From positions 1 to 64,000 of the IMG/VR virus record IMGVR_UViG_3300033143_004581: a DNA stretch of 64,000 nt. One strand, written 5' to 3'. Shown here in pieces: positions 37,980 through 47,790 of the stretch. The notes under the pieces are model-generated. The model had not been told where the DNA came from, made no database searches, and saw only the letters and a program-made list of their open reading frames with translations. Source of the DNA: a virus. The position numbers and the translations under genes were made by a program. Positions within the stretch are counted from its first letter, which is position 1; every line of letters starts with the position of its first letter.

Positions 37980-38764
37980 TAATTAATTTTTTCCTTTATA
38001 ATGTTTTTTATTTTTAACTCATCAAAAAAACTAAATTCGTTTTCACCTATAAACATACATTCTGTATCCATCCATACTTCTCTTTCAGATTTTAATTTAT
38101 TTAATTTTTTTGTATCAATTACTTCAAAATTTTTTGGGCTAAAAAGCTCTATTAAAATATTAAATAAACCACGTTTTTTAAATTCATCATAATTTATAAA
38201 TTCAAATATTATTTTATTTCTATTATTTACCTTTTTATCAATTTCATCACAAGCTTTTTTAAGATCTTCATATGTTTTAATGTTTATATTAACATGTTTT
38301 TCAAAAAATATATCTAACTCATCTAAAAATGTTACTATAGATTTAATTCTAGCTTTTTTAATTCCATAAAAACTATACCATATATCACTTTCTGGACAAA
38401 CACCAATTTTAGATCCATTTATCGGAAAAACAACATACAATACATTACCATATGCTACTCTTCTAGTTGAACATATTATTTGTCTTTTTGGAAATTTTTT
38501 CCAAGATTGATCATTATTAATTATTAATGTATAAAAATTCGGATTACTAATACTGATTCTTTCTTTTTTTCCTCTTGTGTCTATATAAAGATAGTTACCT
38601 TTTGATGTTCCTCTAAAAATTCTTGTATTTGATTTCCTATAAAAATCAAGAACATCAGTACATTTGTTTTTAATAAAATCCATTGCTTCTTCTGGTTTTA
38701 TTATCTTTGTTCTTCTATATATTAAATCTGATTCATTCAATAGAAAATTCTTGAATTTAGTCAT
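37979..38764 (-). CDS. Possible ADP-ribosyltransferase-like protein with capsid-targeting-like N-terminus
   Basis: 261 residues. The leader MTKFKNFLLNESDL contains L-N-E. The body has TRIFRGTSKGNYLYIDTR, WKKFPKRQIICSTRR, YGNVLYVVFP, PESDIWYSF and, near the end, REVWMDTECMFI: an R-G...S-T...E-x-x-like succession compatible with an ADP-ribosyltransferase fold. T4 packages its own ADP-ribosyltransferase Alt with an analogous leader, so the comparison is attractive but unproven. It is inserted between the neck gene 14 and tail gene 15. Confidence 0.45.
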   Translation of the reverse strand: MTKFKNFLLNESDLIYRRTKIIKPEEAMDFIKNKCTDVLDFYRKSNTRIFRGTSKGNYLYIDTRGKKERISISNPNFYTLIINNDQSWKKFPKRQIICSTRRVAYGNVLYVVFPINGSKIGVCPESDIWYSFYGIKKARIKSIVTFLDELDIFFEKHVNINIKTYEDLKKACDEIDKKVNNRNKIIFEFINYDEFKKRGLFNILIELFSPKNFEVIDTKKLNKLKSEREVWMDTECMFIGENEFSFFDELKIKNIIKEKIN

Positions 38765-38778
38765 TTTTATACCTTTAA

Positions 38779-39408
38779 TTAGTAACCATAAATACTTGTA
38801 TCTATATCATTATATCCATGAATATCATCTGATTGTTCTTCTAACCATTCATTATCACCATACGCTGTAACTGGTGTTGTCATTGTACTATCTGGTGTTT
38901 TCAATATTTCTTTAGCTGAATCTGATTGTTCTGTAAATCTGAATGGTTTTAGTATAAACTCCCAAACAAGTTTTTTAAGTTGAAATATTTTTGCTTCTTC
39001 ACCAACATCAACTATTTCATAATTTCTTTCATTCCAAATTGTTTGGATAACATCACCTGGTTTTGGATCATAAGAAGTACTAACATCTCTATTAAACGTA
39101 TATTTAGGTATCATAGCATATTGTATAATATCTTCTGATGTAATACCAAAAGTATTCGTCATTGTTGTTTCTTCTGTTACATCATACAATACTTTTGTTT
39201 CATATGGGCCTAAATATTGAACTTCATCAGACGGTTCACCATATAAAGTATCTTCATTTATTTCAGTACTTCTTACCCAATATTTTATTTTGATGCCACT
39301 AATATCATTAAATTCAGTTATGGTTTCTTGAAAATAATTATATTCTGGATTATCTTCAGTACCATAAAGTTCCCATTTAGGTTTCGCTAGCATTGATGAC
39401 TTTGACAT
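38779..39408 (-). CDS. 14: Neck protein (T4 gp14-like)
   Basis: 209 residues (T4 256). SGIKIKYWVRSTEINEDTLYGE, TNTFGITSEDIIQYAMIPKYTF and PKPGDVIQTIWNERNYEIVDVGEEAKIFQLKKLVWEFILKPF correspond to the gp14 layout (virion neck, head completion), split here for quotation. It starts inside the stop of the upstream coiled-coil gene (ATGTCAAAGTC with TAATG overlap). Confidence 0.78.
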   Translation of the reverse strand: MSKSSMLAKPKWELYGTEDNPEYNYFQETITEFNDISGIKIKYWVRSTEINEDTLYGEPSDEVQYLGPYETKVLYDVTEETTMTNTFGITSEDIIQYAMIPKYTFNRDVSTSYDPKPGDVIQTIWNERNYEIVDVGEEAKIFQLKKLVWEFILKPFRFTEQSDSAKEILKTPDSTMTTPVTAYGDNEWLEEQSDDIHGYNDIDTSIYGY

Positions 39409-39740
39409 TATTTACCTTCATTAATTTCTTTAATTCTTTTTATTATTTTTTCATTAGATTTCATTACTATTGTTAAAGCTTCTTCTAACGAATCTATTCT
39501 TTTCTTTAATTTTTCTATTTCATTTGATTCATTAAAAAATTGTTGACGTTTTTGTCTTTCTATCATTCTTCTATCTAATTCATCCATAGCTAATTTTTCT
39601 TTGGATGTTAAATCATTACCATATTCATCTTTTATTCTACCATTTGGATTTTCTGGTGTCGGTTGTTCTATAATCAATTTTTTCTTAAACTCGGGGTTCT
39701 TTAACATTTTTTCATAAATTGACTGTATTTTTGTTGACAT
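39408..39740 (-). CDS. Coiled-coil protein in the neck cluster
   Basis: 110 residues, almost wholly charged helices (KLAMDELDRRMIERQKRQ, EIEKLKKRIDSLEEAL). Residues 25-45 contain a Pro/Asn-rich loop (PTPENPNGRIKDEYGN). No T4 counterpart recognised between genes 13 and 14. It could be a small neck or core component. Coupled to gene 14 by overlapping stop and start. Confidence 0.6.
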   Translation of the reverse strand: MSTKIQSIYEKMLKNPEFKKKLIIEQPTPENPNGRIKDEYGNDLTSKEKLAMDELDRRMIERQKRQQFFNESNEIEKLKKRIDSLEEALTIVMKSNEKIIKRIKEINEGK

Positions 39741-39785
39741 GATTCCCTCACTTTATAGATTTTTGTTCAGTAAATTTGTTTTATT

Positions 39786-40556
39786 TTAACCACAAATTAT
39801 CGTATATCCTTCATAATTTTCTTCAAGTCTTAGTGTTTCTTCTAGTTGTTGCATTTCTTCTTTACCCTCTGAAACCAAAGAATCACCATCAAGAGATATT
39901 CCAGTATTTCCAATAGAATTAAAATTAGCAAATTTTCTTCTTATCATACCTAATGTAACTTTACACATTGATGTTGCATAATCAAGAATCCAATCCGATG
40001 AATAGAAAAAATCATTACTATCACCATTTGACCAAGAATCATTAACAGTACTTCCTTCTATCATAAAAGTTCTTAATAAAATATAACTATTATTAGTTGT
40101 TGGTGCTGGATTTATTTCCAATTGATTCGTATATTTATGATATTTCCAATTATAATTTGATACAACATATTTATCTAATGTTTCAACAAAATCTCTTGCT
40201 ATATGATATGATATTAACGTATAACCAGTACCACTACCATCTAATAATAAATCATAAAATCCCCTATTATAAAGAAAATTTTCTATTGTAAAAAGACTGT
40301 TTATCCCGCTAATACCTCTATCATCATATGAAATAACTTCCACAACACCAACCGGAAGATCATATATTTGTTGACCAGCTGATAATGCAAGAGTAAAATA
40401 TGTTTCTTGTGTAGCATTACCAACAGCCCACTTAATATATTTATCTCTAGCATAATCTATAGAATCATATATTTGTGAAATATCAAGTTCTACTTTGACA
40501 ACTGGATAACCTAATCTTCTTTTTATTTTATTCGCTAATTCTATCTTTGTTGTCAT
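39786..40556 (-). CDS. 13: Neck protein (T4 gp13-like)
   Basis: 256 residues from the ATG at 40556, chosen over an in-frame TTG four codons upstream because GGAGAATAGA directly precedes it. KIELANKIKRRLGYPVVKVELDISQIYDSIDYARDKY is the N-terminal signature of gp13-like head-tail connectors, split by LGYP. ILDYATSMCKVTLGMIRRKFANF closes the helical part. It forms the neck with gp14. Confidence 0.85.
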   Translation of the reverse strand: MTTKIELANKIKRRLGYPVVKVELDISQIYDSIDYARDKYIKWAVGNATQETYFTLALSAGQQIYDLPVGVVEVISYDDRGISGINSLFTIENFLYNRGFYDLLLDGSGTGYTLISYHIARDFVETLDKYVVSNYNWKYHKYTNQLEINPAPTTNNSYILLRTFMIEGSTVNDSWSNGDSNDFFYSSDWILDYATSMCKVTLGMIRRKFANFNSIGNTGISLDGDSLVSEGKEEMQQLEETLRLEENYEGYTIICG

Positions 40557-40596
40557 TCTATTCTCCAATTTGACTTATTCATTTTTATATTATTTA

Positions 40597-42144
40597 TTAA
40601 TCTGTAAAATTTTTATCATATAACCACGACCAATCTTCTTCAAAATCAATTTCTACATCTGATAATATACCCCATATATCACCATCTTCTTCTTGTTTTT
40701 TAAAAGAATAGGATTCATCTAATATATCCATTTCTATTATATAAGTTCCCCAAAATAAAGCATCGACCAAATCATCTGGTTTACTTTTACCAAAAAATTT
40801 ATCATTTTCTTCTACAAAAGATCCAAGTTCTTCTATTGTTTCAACATCAACAACTTCTAAACTACCATCTTCTATAAGTTTTTTCATTAATAATACAGCT
40901 TTTGGTTTTGTTGTTCTTGTCGATCTAATACCCAAATTTTTTTCTTTTGTTCCTGTATTAACAACACCTTCGTTTTCATAATCCCACCATAATCTTTGAA
41001 CTACAGCAGAACCTTCACCATTATTTTCTATCATAATATATGCTCTATTATAATAGTATGATAATCTATTTATAATTTCTGAAAAATTATAAACATCTGT
41101 TTTATTATCCTGAAAAACACATACTTGTTTCATTTTAACAGGATTTAAGCTTTCTATTTTCAATATTTGAATAACAGAGCTGTTTTCACCAGTACCTTTC
41201 GCTGAATCAATACCAGCAACATATAAAGCGCCTTTTTCTGGTTCCTCATATATTCTTAATCTATTATTCATATCTATTTTTATAGGATCTATATTCAAAG
41301 ACAACAAATATTTCAACACAGTAGGATCAATAACAGTATTAGTACTTCCAAGAAATTCTACAGCAAATTCTTGATTGAATTGTGTTTTTCCTAGATTTTT
41401 TATTTGTTCCTCGGCCCATTTCTTATTTCTACCAGGAACTTTATCCCAAGTTACTTTACTAGTTATAAAAGTATTAAGACCAGATTCACCTTTTGAATAT
41501 ATTCTATGAAATAAATTATATAAACCATTAGGGGTGCTTATAATGACTATTTTAGATTCCGTAGATGCTGAAATGGTTGGATAATTAGCAGCCCAGAACG
41601 CTTCGGCTTGATTACTTGGAACAAAAGCAAACTCATCACATAATAAAAAATTAAGAGTTTCACCACGAAAAGCATCTGCTGTCGTTGCGGATACAACCAA
41701 CCTAGTGCCATTATCAAATGTAATAAATGTCTTTGAATATTCTACAACACCTGGTTTTATCCATTTTGGAAGCTGTTCCCACATTCTTTTTATTCTAGAA
41801 AGAATCATTTTAGCTGAAGATTCTTTATTAGAAACAATACCAATAACTTTATCTTTATTAAACATCGCATACCAAAGAATATAAACAGCAACTACAGTAC
41901 TTTTACCACTTTGACGACTCCATAATCCACAAAAATGTCTATTATTTTTTAAATCTTTAAGAAGTTTTTTCTGATATCTATATGGTTTGAATGGTATTTC
42001 GCCTTCATCTGGATTAACAATTTTAACATATTTAATAAATTCAAATATATCAAGAGAACAAGCCAAAAGCTCTTCTATTTGCTCTTCAGTATATTCTACT
42101 TCTTCTCTTGGTTTCTTAACAAATCTATCATATTTAATTGGCAT
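40597..42144 (-). CDS. 17: Terminase large subunit (T4 gp17-like)
   Basis: 515 residues (T4 610). ATPase domain: Walker A SRQSGKST near residue 78, Walker B LLCDEFAF near 168, coupling motif STPNG. Nuclease domain: AGIDSAKGTGENS (first Asp), IENNGEGSAVVQ and DDLVDALFW (last acidic pair). It cuts concatemeric DNA and drives packaging. The C-terminal end is acidic (VEIDFEEDW). In T4 it follows gene 16 directly; here about 7.7 kb of extra genes separate it from the 16-like gene. Confidence 0.95.
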   Translation of the reverse strand: MPIKYDRFVKKPREEVEYTEEQIEELLACSLDIFEFIKYVKIVNPDEGEIPFKPYRYQKKLLKDLKNNRHFCGLWSRQSGKSTVVAVYILWYAMFNKDKVIGIVSNKESSAKMILSRIKRMWEQLPKWIKPGVVEYSKTFITFDNGTRLVVSATTADAFRGETLNFLLCDEFAFVPSNQAEAFWAANYPTISASTESKIVIISTPNGLYNLFHRIYSKGESGLNTFITSKVTWDKVPGRNKKWAEEQIKNLGKTQFNQEFAVEFLGSTNTVIDPTVLKYLLSLNIDPIKIDMNNRLRIYEEPEKGALYVAGIDSAKGTGENSSVIQILKIESLNPVKMKQVCVFQDNKTDVYNFSEIINRLSYYYNRAYIMIENNGEGSAVVQRLWWDYENEGVVNTGTKEKNLGIRSTRTTKPKAVLLMKKLIEDGSLEVVDVETIEELGSFVEENDKFFGKSKPDDLVDALFWGTYIIEMDILDESYSFKKQEEDGDIWGILSDVEIDFEEDWSWLYDKNFTD

Positions 42145-42187
42145 AAAAAATTCCTCTATTACAAATCACTTATTTCGGGCATAAAAA

Positions 42188-42222
42188 AACCCTTCCATAC
42201 TTATTTATATGAAAGGGTTCTT
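42188..42222 (-). terminator. Hairpin terminator before gene 17, with late-promoter box in the loop
   Basis: AACCCTTCCAT and ATGAAAGGGTT form an imperfect stem (with one or two mismatches) flanked by A- and T-runs, ending the dehydratase transcript. The loop contains TATTTATA (42202-42209), i.e. TATAAATA on the minus strand, a possible late promoter for gene 17 58 nt downstream. Confidence 0.7.
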
Positions 42223-42253
42223 TTTATAGAAGAATTTTTAATAAACTATATTG

Positions 42254-43237
42254 TTACAACCATTTATCTTGATTTTCTAAAGTCCATAAAACAGTACTTT
42301 TCAATGATTCATCTATTGTCATCGGAACAGTCCATCCAATTGATTCCATTTTAGAACCATCTAAAGCATATCTCAAATCATGCCCTGGTCTTGAAGAATG
42401 AAAATCTACCATTTCATACTTTAATTTCTTATTCATTATTTCAGCAATCTTTTTTGCTAAATCAAGATTTGATATCTCTTTTTCACCAACAATATTATAT
42501 TTTTCTCTTTGTTCTGATTTATCTAGCAAAAAATGTAAAGCATTAGCTAAATTTCTTGCGTGAATATAAAATCTAGACCCAGAAATCTTTCTATTTTTAT
42601 CTGAATGAATATAAATTACTTCATCATCTCTTAGTTTTTTAATAACCATTGGTATGAATTTTTCTGGATGTTGTCTTTCACCAAAAATGTTCATCGTATG
42701 TGTTATAAATCCCGGTAAACCATAAGTATTCATATAAGCTAGTGATAATTCTTCACCACCAGCTTTTGTTGCTGAATAAGGATTTGTACTGTTATATCTA
42801 TCCCATTCCTTGTAATTAACACCAATTGGTGCTGGACCAAAAACTTCATCCGTTGAAAAATAATTAAATTTCAATAAATTATCACATTTCAATGCGAAAT
42901 CCAAAATATTCATTGTCCCAATTACATTGGAATAAACAAAAGGTTTTGGATCTTTTATAGAATTATCAACATGGCTTTCCGCGGCTAAATGTAAAATATA
43001 ATTAGCATCTTTGTTTTCTCTATACACACCTTCTGATATCTCTCTAGTTATATCAACAGAAAAGAAAGAAACTCTTTTTTCATCAAAAGCTTTTATATCT
43101 CTTATTCTATTTAATCCTCTTGAAGAATATGTTAGCTTGTCAAATATTACAATTTTCCAATTAGTATTTTTTAAAAAATGTTCTACAACATGATGCCCAA
43201 CAAAACCAGCACCACCAGTTATTATAATTTTCTTCAA
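42254..43237 (-). CDS. rmlB: dTDP-glucose 4,6-dehydratase-like SDR
   Basis: 327 residues. TTG start behind GGAG, directly after the SpoVR stop. NAD-binding GGAGFVGHHVVEHFLK, catalytic YSATKAGGEEL (Y-x-x-x-K) and FSTDEVFG are typical of the RmlB family of sugar-nucleotide dehydratases. It could make a modified sugar donor for the glycosyltransferases encoded at 57.8-64 kb, or alter host surface sugars. Confidence 0.9.
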   Translation of the reverse strand: MKKIIITGGAGFVGHHVVEHFLKNTNWKIVIFDKLTYSSRGLNRIRDIKAFDEKRVSFFSVDITREISEGVYRENKDANYILHLAAESHVDNSIKDPKPFVYSNVIGTMNILDFALKCDNLLKFNYFSTDEVFGPAPIGVNYKEWDRYNSTNPYSATKAGGEELSLAYMNTYGLPGFITHTMNIFGERQHPEKFIPMVIKKLRDDEVIYIHSDKNRKISGSRFYIHARNLANALHFLLDKSEQREKYNIVGEKEISNLDLAKKIAEIMNKKLKYEMVDFHSSRPGHDLRYALDGSKMESIGWTVPMTIDESLKSTVLWTLENQDKWL

Positions 43238-44770
43238 TTATTTTTTCTCCTTATCAAGAATTATATCACTAGTAAAATCACCATCTTTTTTATCAATAAC
43301 AAATATAACACTTTTATTATCAACTATTGTTTTCAATAAAACCTTTTTACCCCATATATTATAAATATGTTTCATTGTTTCTTCAGCATATTTCAAATTT
43401 AAATTAACACCACTCCATTCATGATTAAGAAACAATTCACCTCTTTCTGAATAATTTCCATCAACCACAGTTATTTTAGGAATTCCATTATTAGAAAATA
43501 ATGATACTATTAACCTTTTAATATCTTTTGCATCACTATCTGTAATAATATAATCTTCATGGGTTCCTGTATCATGTATTACATAAACATACATTTTAAG
43601 ATCTTTGATCAATTCTGGTGTTAAGAAATCCTGCATGAAGAACCAATCAGTATATTTTTCTAAAACTGAAAGAACCTTTTCCCATCCTTTATTTTCACCA
43701 GTATCCCATTCTTCTTTCTTCTTTTTATTTGTTTCTTCTTCATATTCTCTACCATGTCTTCCTTTATCCCATCTTTTTATAATATCTTCCCATATTTTAG
43801 ATCCGATAAGATAAGGATTCATACTAAATGGATTTTCAGCTTTTACAAGTGAATTGGAATAATTAAATTGTGCATGTTCGCTTGTTGTAAGAATATTTTC
43901 ATCAAACAATTTATTCATAATATATTCATGAACTATTACAGCAAATCCCTCATTCATGAATTTTGTATTAATAATTGGCCAATAATATTGACCAAGTGTT
44001 TTAATAACCTTTAAAATATCAATGGACCAATTATCAAGTATTCGTGATCTGTCTATAATATATTGTAAAATATCATCTGTTGGTTCTACTGGTGTTCTTG
44101 TGTTCAAATCTTTCCATAGATTTTGATTAAAAAGTTCTATATCAGATTCTATTACAGGCTTATTTCTTATACCTGAAAGTATTCCAAATTGTGATGTATC
44201 TGACTTATGAGCTTCCTTTCTTTCTTGTTCATATATTCTTTTAATTTTTTGTTCTTCTGTTTCGTTATCAAAAGGATTAGTGTGTAAATACAGTGAATGA
44301 GCAGCATCTACAATCTTTTCAACTTCATCTATACCATATTTTTTCTCATACTTGTTAAATCTTTCCTTGGCATCAAACATATAATCAATAATATCTTTTT
44401 TAGAATTTTTAAAATATTCATTCATTGTAAAAAATGAAGTATGACCAATAACATGGGCCATAACAAGAACTTGTACAGCAAAAGTATTTGATTTCATTAA
44501 ATAAGCTCTTGCTGGATCTGAATTTATCACAACTTCATATGGTAAAGAAGGATTAACATTCTCATTTATTGTTCTCAATCGTTCATAATCTCTACCATAT
44601 TTCCAGTTAGAAATGTTAGTTGGGATATTATACGACATAATTTCTAACATTTTTTGATCAGGAACAATATCAAATTCAACAGGACAAGTCTTTAATTTTA
44701 AATCCTCTGTCGCTATTTGCATTATTCGTTCTTCGATTTTTAATAGTCTCTGAAGTTCTTGTTTATTCAT
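43238..44770 (-). CDS. spoVR: SpoVR family protein (YcgB-like)
   Basis: 510 residues, the same length as E. coli YcgB. Conserved stretches include FDIVPDQKMLEIMSYN, HVIGHTSFF (with the family's His motif), NEGFAVIVHEYIMNKL and NPFSMNPYLIGSKIWEDI. The biochemical role of SpoVR is unknown; in bacteria it is nearly always encoded with PrkA (YeaG) and YeaH, as here. Start overlaps the stop of the inserted homing endonuclease by eight nt. Confidence 0.93.
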   Translation of the reverse strand: MNKQELQRLLKIEERIMQIATEDLKLKTCPVEFDIVPDQKMLEIMSYNIPTNISNWKYGRDYERLRTINENVNPSLPYEVVINSDPARAYLMKSNTFAVQVLVMAHVIGHTSFFTMNEYFKNSKKDIIDYMFDAKERFNKYEKKYGIDEVEKIVDAAHSLYLHTNPFDNETEEQKIKRIYEQERKEAHKSDTSQFGILSGIRNKPVIESDIELFNQNLWKDLNTRTPVEPTDDILQYIIDRSRILDNWSIDILKVIKTLGQYYWPIINTKFMNEGFAVIVHEYIMNKLFDENILTTSEHAQFNYSNSLVKAENPFSMNPYLIGSKIWEDIIKRWDKGRHGREYEEETNKKKKEEWDTGENKGWEKVLSVLEKYTDWFFMQDFLTPELIKDLKMYVYVIHDTGTHEDYIITDSDAKDIKRLIVSLFSNNGIPKITVVDGNYSERGELFLNHEWSGVNLNLKYAEETMKHIYNIWGKKVLLKTIVDNKSVIFVIDKKDGDFTSDIILDKEKK

Positions 44771-46436
44771 TTATATCCCTTTCATATTCAAATAATATAT
44801 TACCACAATCCCATATTCTATGATAATTATTTTCTATCATATTTTCATATTCTGTTAGATTGGGATCAAATTTTTCTAATATTTTTGATAATCTATCCTT
44901 TCTAAAATTAAACCTATGATATCTTTTACATTCACTTTTATTAAAATACCAATAATTTGGCTTAGTATTATGAACAAATTTAAAATTTAAAATATTATAT
45001 AGATTTCCATTACTCCATCTTCTATCAGCAAATGAAATAATTTTATCAAAATTATAATTTTTTAAAAAATAATTAAATAATTTAGAGGCAGATCCAACAA
45101 TTATATATTCATAATCTGAACAAAATCTACTTAATTCAAAACAATATTTCAAATTAGGATTATGGCCTTTAGATATATTTAATTTTCTAAAAGTCATCAC
45201 AGAAACAAGATTTTCATTATAAAAAAGACCTAATCGTATAGAAGAAAAATCATCACCTTGTATATGAAATTTATTCAAAAAATCTGATTTTACTTTGTTA
45301 CTAATTTCTTTAACTTCACATTTTCTAGCGAATAATTTTTTTGAATTATTTAAATTAATATTATACAGTATTCTTTTTTCAACAATATCTCTTTTAAACA
45401 ACCACTCATCTTCAAATATTGTTATAAGTCTATATCCGGCTTTGTTACATAAATCCAATTTGTTTAGATGATAATTCTTATCATTTATGTTTGTTTCCGA
45501 ATGCCAGTATAAACCACAATATTCTATTGCTGTCTTTTTATCTGGTATTACAATATCTAATTCAAATGGACTAATTATATTCCTATCTCTTTTTAATATA
45601 TCACCATTATACACGCTTTTTAAAAAAAAGTATATTTCGTTTTCTGCTTTTGATTCTATATGTGAACAAGATGGACATCTTGTTCCTTGTTGCCAACTAT
45701 TCCATATAATTTTATTAATATGACCTATAGGACATTTATATTTTAAATAAGAAAAAGCATTATCATATGTTTTTGATAATAATTCATATCCTTCTTTTTC
45801 AAATTCGCTTTTTATGTATTCGTAATCATGTTTGTTTATCAAATTTCTTTTTTCATCATAGCAAAATTTACATCTTGATCCACTAATCCAACTATTCCAA
45901 GATATATATCCTATATGATTATTATTACACCTATATTTTAATTTTTCCTTGTTATTTTCATATGTTTTTGATAATAATTCATATCCTTCTTTTTCAAACC
46001 CACTTTTTATATATTCGTAATCATGTTTTATATTACCATTACATATATAACACCTACATCCTCTTTTCCAACTGATCCAAGTTATAAAATACTCATGACC
46101 ATTAGGACAAATATATCTTAATTTGGTATTATTACCTTCAAACTCATCTATACTTGTTAATAATTTATATCCTTCCTTTTCAAAATTACTTTTTATTTTA
46201 TCATAAAATGCTTTTTTTCTTTTATATTTTTTTTCAATATTTCTACAAAATGGACACTTTTCCTCATTTCTATTCCACTTTATCCATTTTATAAAAAACA
46301 CATGATTATTCTTACATAAACACTTTAAATCAATTTTATTATTTTCATATTCCTTGGATAAAAGAAAATAACCAGCTTTTTCTATTTCATTCTTTACATA
46401 ATCATATGACAACTTATTCACTACATTTTCCTTCAT
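44763..46436 (-). CDS. Free-standing homing endonuclease (Vsr-like, multi zinc finger)
   Basis: 557 residues. Residues 1-260 are about five tandem fingers of roughly 65 residues (EKEGYELLSKTYEN...LKYRC-x4-H...WNSWISGSRCKFC). The catalytic part, PFELDIVIPDKKTAIEYCGLYWHSE...YHLNKLDLCNKAGYRLITIFEDEW, is the Vsr-like EDxHD homing nuclease signature. A C-terminal domain ends KILEKFDPNLTEYENMIENN, almost the same as in the 50410 gene. It is inserted between yeaH and spoVR with overlapping start and stop codons, so it does not break the operon. Confidence 0.85.
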   Translation of the reverse strand: MKENVVNKLSYDYVKNEIEKAGYFLLSKEYENNKIDLKCLCKNNHVFFIKWIKWNRNEEKCPFCRNIEKKYKRKKAFYDKIKSNFEKEGYKLLTSIDEFEGNNTKLRYICPNGHEYFITWISWKRGCRCYICNGNIKHDYEYIKSGFEKEGYELLSKTYENNKEKLKYRCNNNHIGYISWNSWISGSRCKFCYDEKRNLINKHDYEYIKSEFEKEGYELLSKTYDNAFSYLKYKCPIGHINKIIWNSWQQGTRCPSCSHIESKAENEIYFFLKSVYNGDILKRDRNIISPFELDIVIPDKKTAIEYCGLYWHSETNINDKNYHLNKLDLCNKAGYRLITIFEDEWLFKRDIVEKRILYNINLNNSKKLFARKCEVKEISNKVKSDFLNKFHIQGDDFSSIRLGLFYNENLVSVMTFRKLNISKGHNPNLKYCFELSRFCSDYEYIIVGSASKLFNYFLKNYNFDKIISFADRRWSNGNLYNILNFKFVHNTKPNYWYFNKSECKRYHRFNFRKDRLSKILEKFDPNLTEYENMIENNYHRIWDCGNILFEYERDINE

Positions 46437-47734
46437 TTACTATTTTTTTCAAATAGAAAGTGTTTCAAAGCATTCCATATATCTTCCTTTTTTCTTATTC
46501 TTGCTAACAAGAAATGTTTATCTTCGTTTTTATAAAAATTACTACCATCGATACTTTTTATTTTAAAATTCCATTTATTTTTTATAGTTGACATTAAAGA
46601 CCATTGATTGTTATTAAATCTATTTTCTGGGCATATTTCAGTATATCCTAACATATTAATCTTTTTATCTAACATTTTACTTATTTCTGAAATTGTTTTA
46701 TCAACATCCCAATCATCACCATCACTATTATACATACAATAAACATTCCATTCTTCAACTGGATATTCCGTGTCAATAAGATGGTTAGCTAATTCAAAAG
46801 CCGATGCACATTTTGTACCACCAGATTCCGCCTTTCTAAAAAATGTATCTTCATCAACAAGAGCGGCTTCTGTTGTATGTTGAATAAAACGAATTTCTAC
46901 ATTATCATAAACTTTTTTCAAAAACTCAACCATCCAGAATAACATAGAACGAGCAAGATATTTCTTATCAATTGTCATTGAACCAGAAACATCCATCATA
47001 GCAATAACAACAGCTCTACTATGTAATTCATAGGCTTCTTCTATTTGTTTAAATCTTAAATCATCATCATTAATATAAATACCTTCCATAAATCCATTTA
47101 ATTCACCATTTTTAATTATCTTTATTGCTTCATCAATATCACCTTTAGTTTGAAGAATAGCTCTTCTACCTTCTTCATATTCACATCCAGTTTCGTCCAT
47201 TATTTCACCAATCATGGAAATTGTTCTTTTCATTGCTTCCATGATAGTTTTTTTCTTATGAACTCTTGGAATAATTCCTTTACGGGATATTGTTTCAAAT
47301 TTCCAACCTTTAGGAACAAGTTGCTGTTTTTTTGTTTTTTCTTCTATCCAGGGTAATCCTAAATCCTCGAACATTATTTTTATCAAATAATCAATATCAA
47401 CTTCTGTTTCTAAATAATCATCACCTAGCTGATCACCAGCGTTACCATCTTTACCTTTTCCAGTAACCCTACGTCCTATAATATCACCGGGATCACCTTC
47501 GCCTTGTCCAATACCACCTTTATGTCCATTATAATCATATATAAACTTAAAATCTTTTAAACCTTTTACAGGAATTCTTACTTTTTTTCCTTCTCTTTTG
47601 GTTATAATAGATTCTTCAGAAATAACATCCCTAACATTTTTACGAATAGTTTCGTCTATTTTTTCTCTATGACGAGCAGCATCTTTTTTTCCACGTTCTG
47701 AAAGATCCCATGAATCATGATATATAATTGCCAT
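46433..47734 (-). CDS. yeaH: YeaH family protein (DUF444, VWA-like)
   Basis: 433 residues (E. coli YeaH 427). N-terminal RGKKDAARHREKIDE and the Gly-rich GHKGGIGQGEGDPGDIIGRR are DUF444 hallmarks; the C-terminal half is a von Willebrand A-type domain with VIAMMDVSGSM (MIDAS DxSxS), SGGTKCASAF and MYNSDGDDW. It accompanies the PrkA kinase in bacterial stress operons and probably acts in one complex with it. A terminator-like hairpin separates it from the upstream prkA gene. Confidence 0.93.
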   Translation of the reverse strand: MAIIYHDSWDLSERGKKDAARHREKIDETIRKNVRDVISEESIITKREGKKVRIPVKGLKDFKFIYDYNGHKGGIGQGEGDPGDIIGRRVTGKGKDGNAGDQLGDDYLETEVDIDYLIKIMFEDLGLPWIEEKTKKQQLVPKGWKFETISRKGIIPRVHKKKTIMEAMKRTISMIGEIMDETGCEYEEGRRAILQTKGDIDEAIKIIKNGELNGFMEGIYINDDDLRFKQIEEAYELHSRAVVIAMMDVSGSMTIDKKYLARSMLFWMVEFLKKVYDNVEIRFIQHTTEAALVDEDTFFRKAESGGTKCASAFELANHLIDTEYPVEEWNVYCMYNSDGDDWDVDKTISEISKMLDKKINMLGYTEICPENRFNNNQWSLMSTIKNKWNFKIKSIDGSNFYKNEDKHFLLARIRKKEDIWNALKHFLFEKNSK

Positions 47735-47790
47735 ATAAATCCCCTTTAAATAATAACAAAAGTTTCACCCAAAACAATCTTATGTATAAT

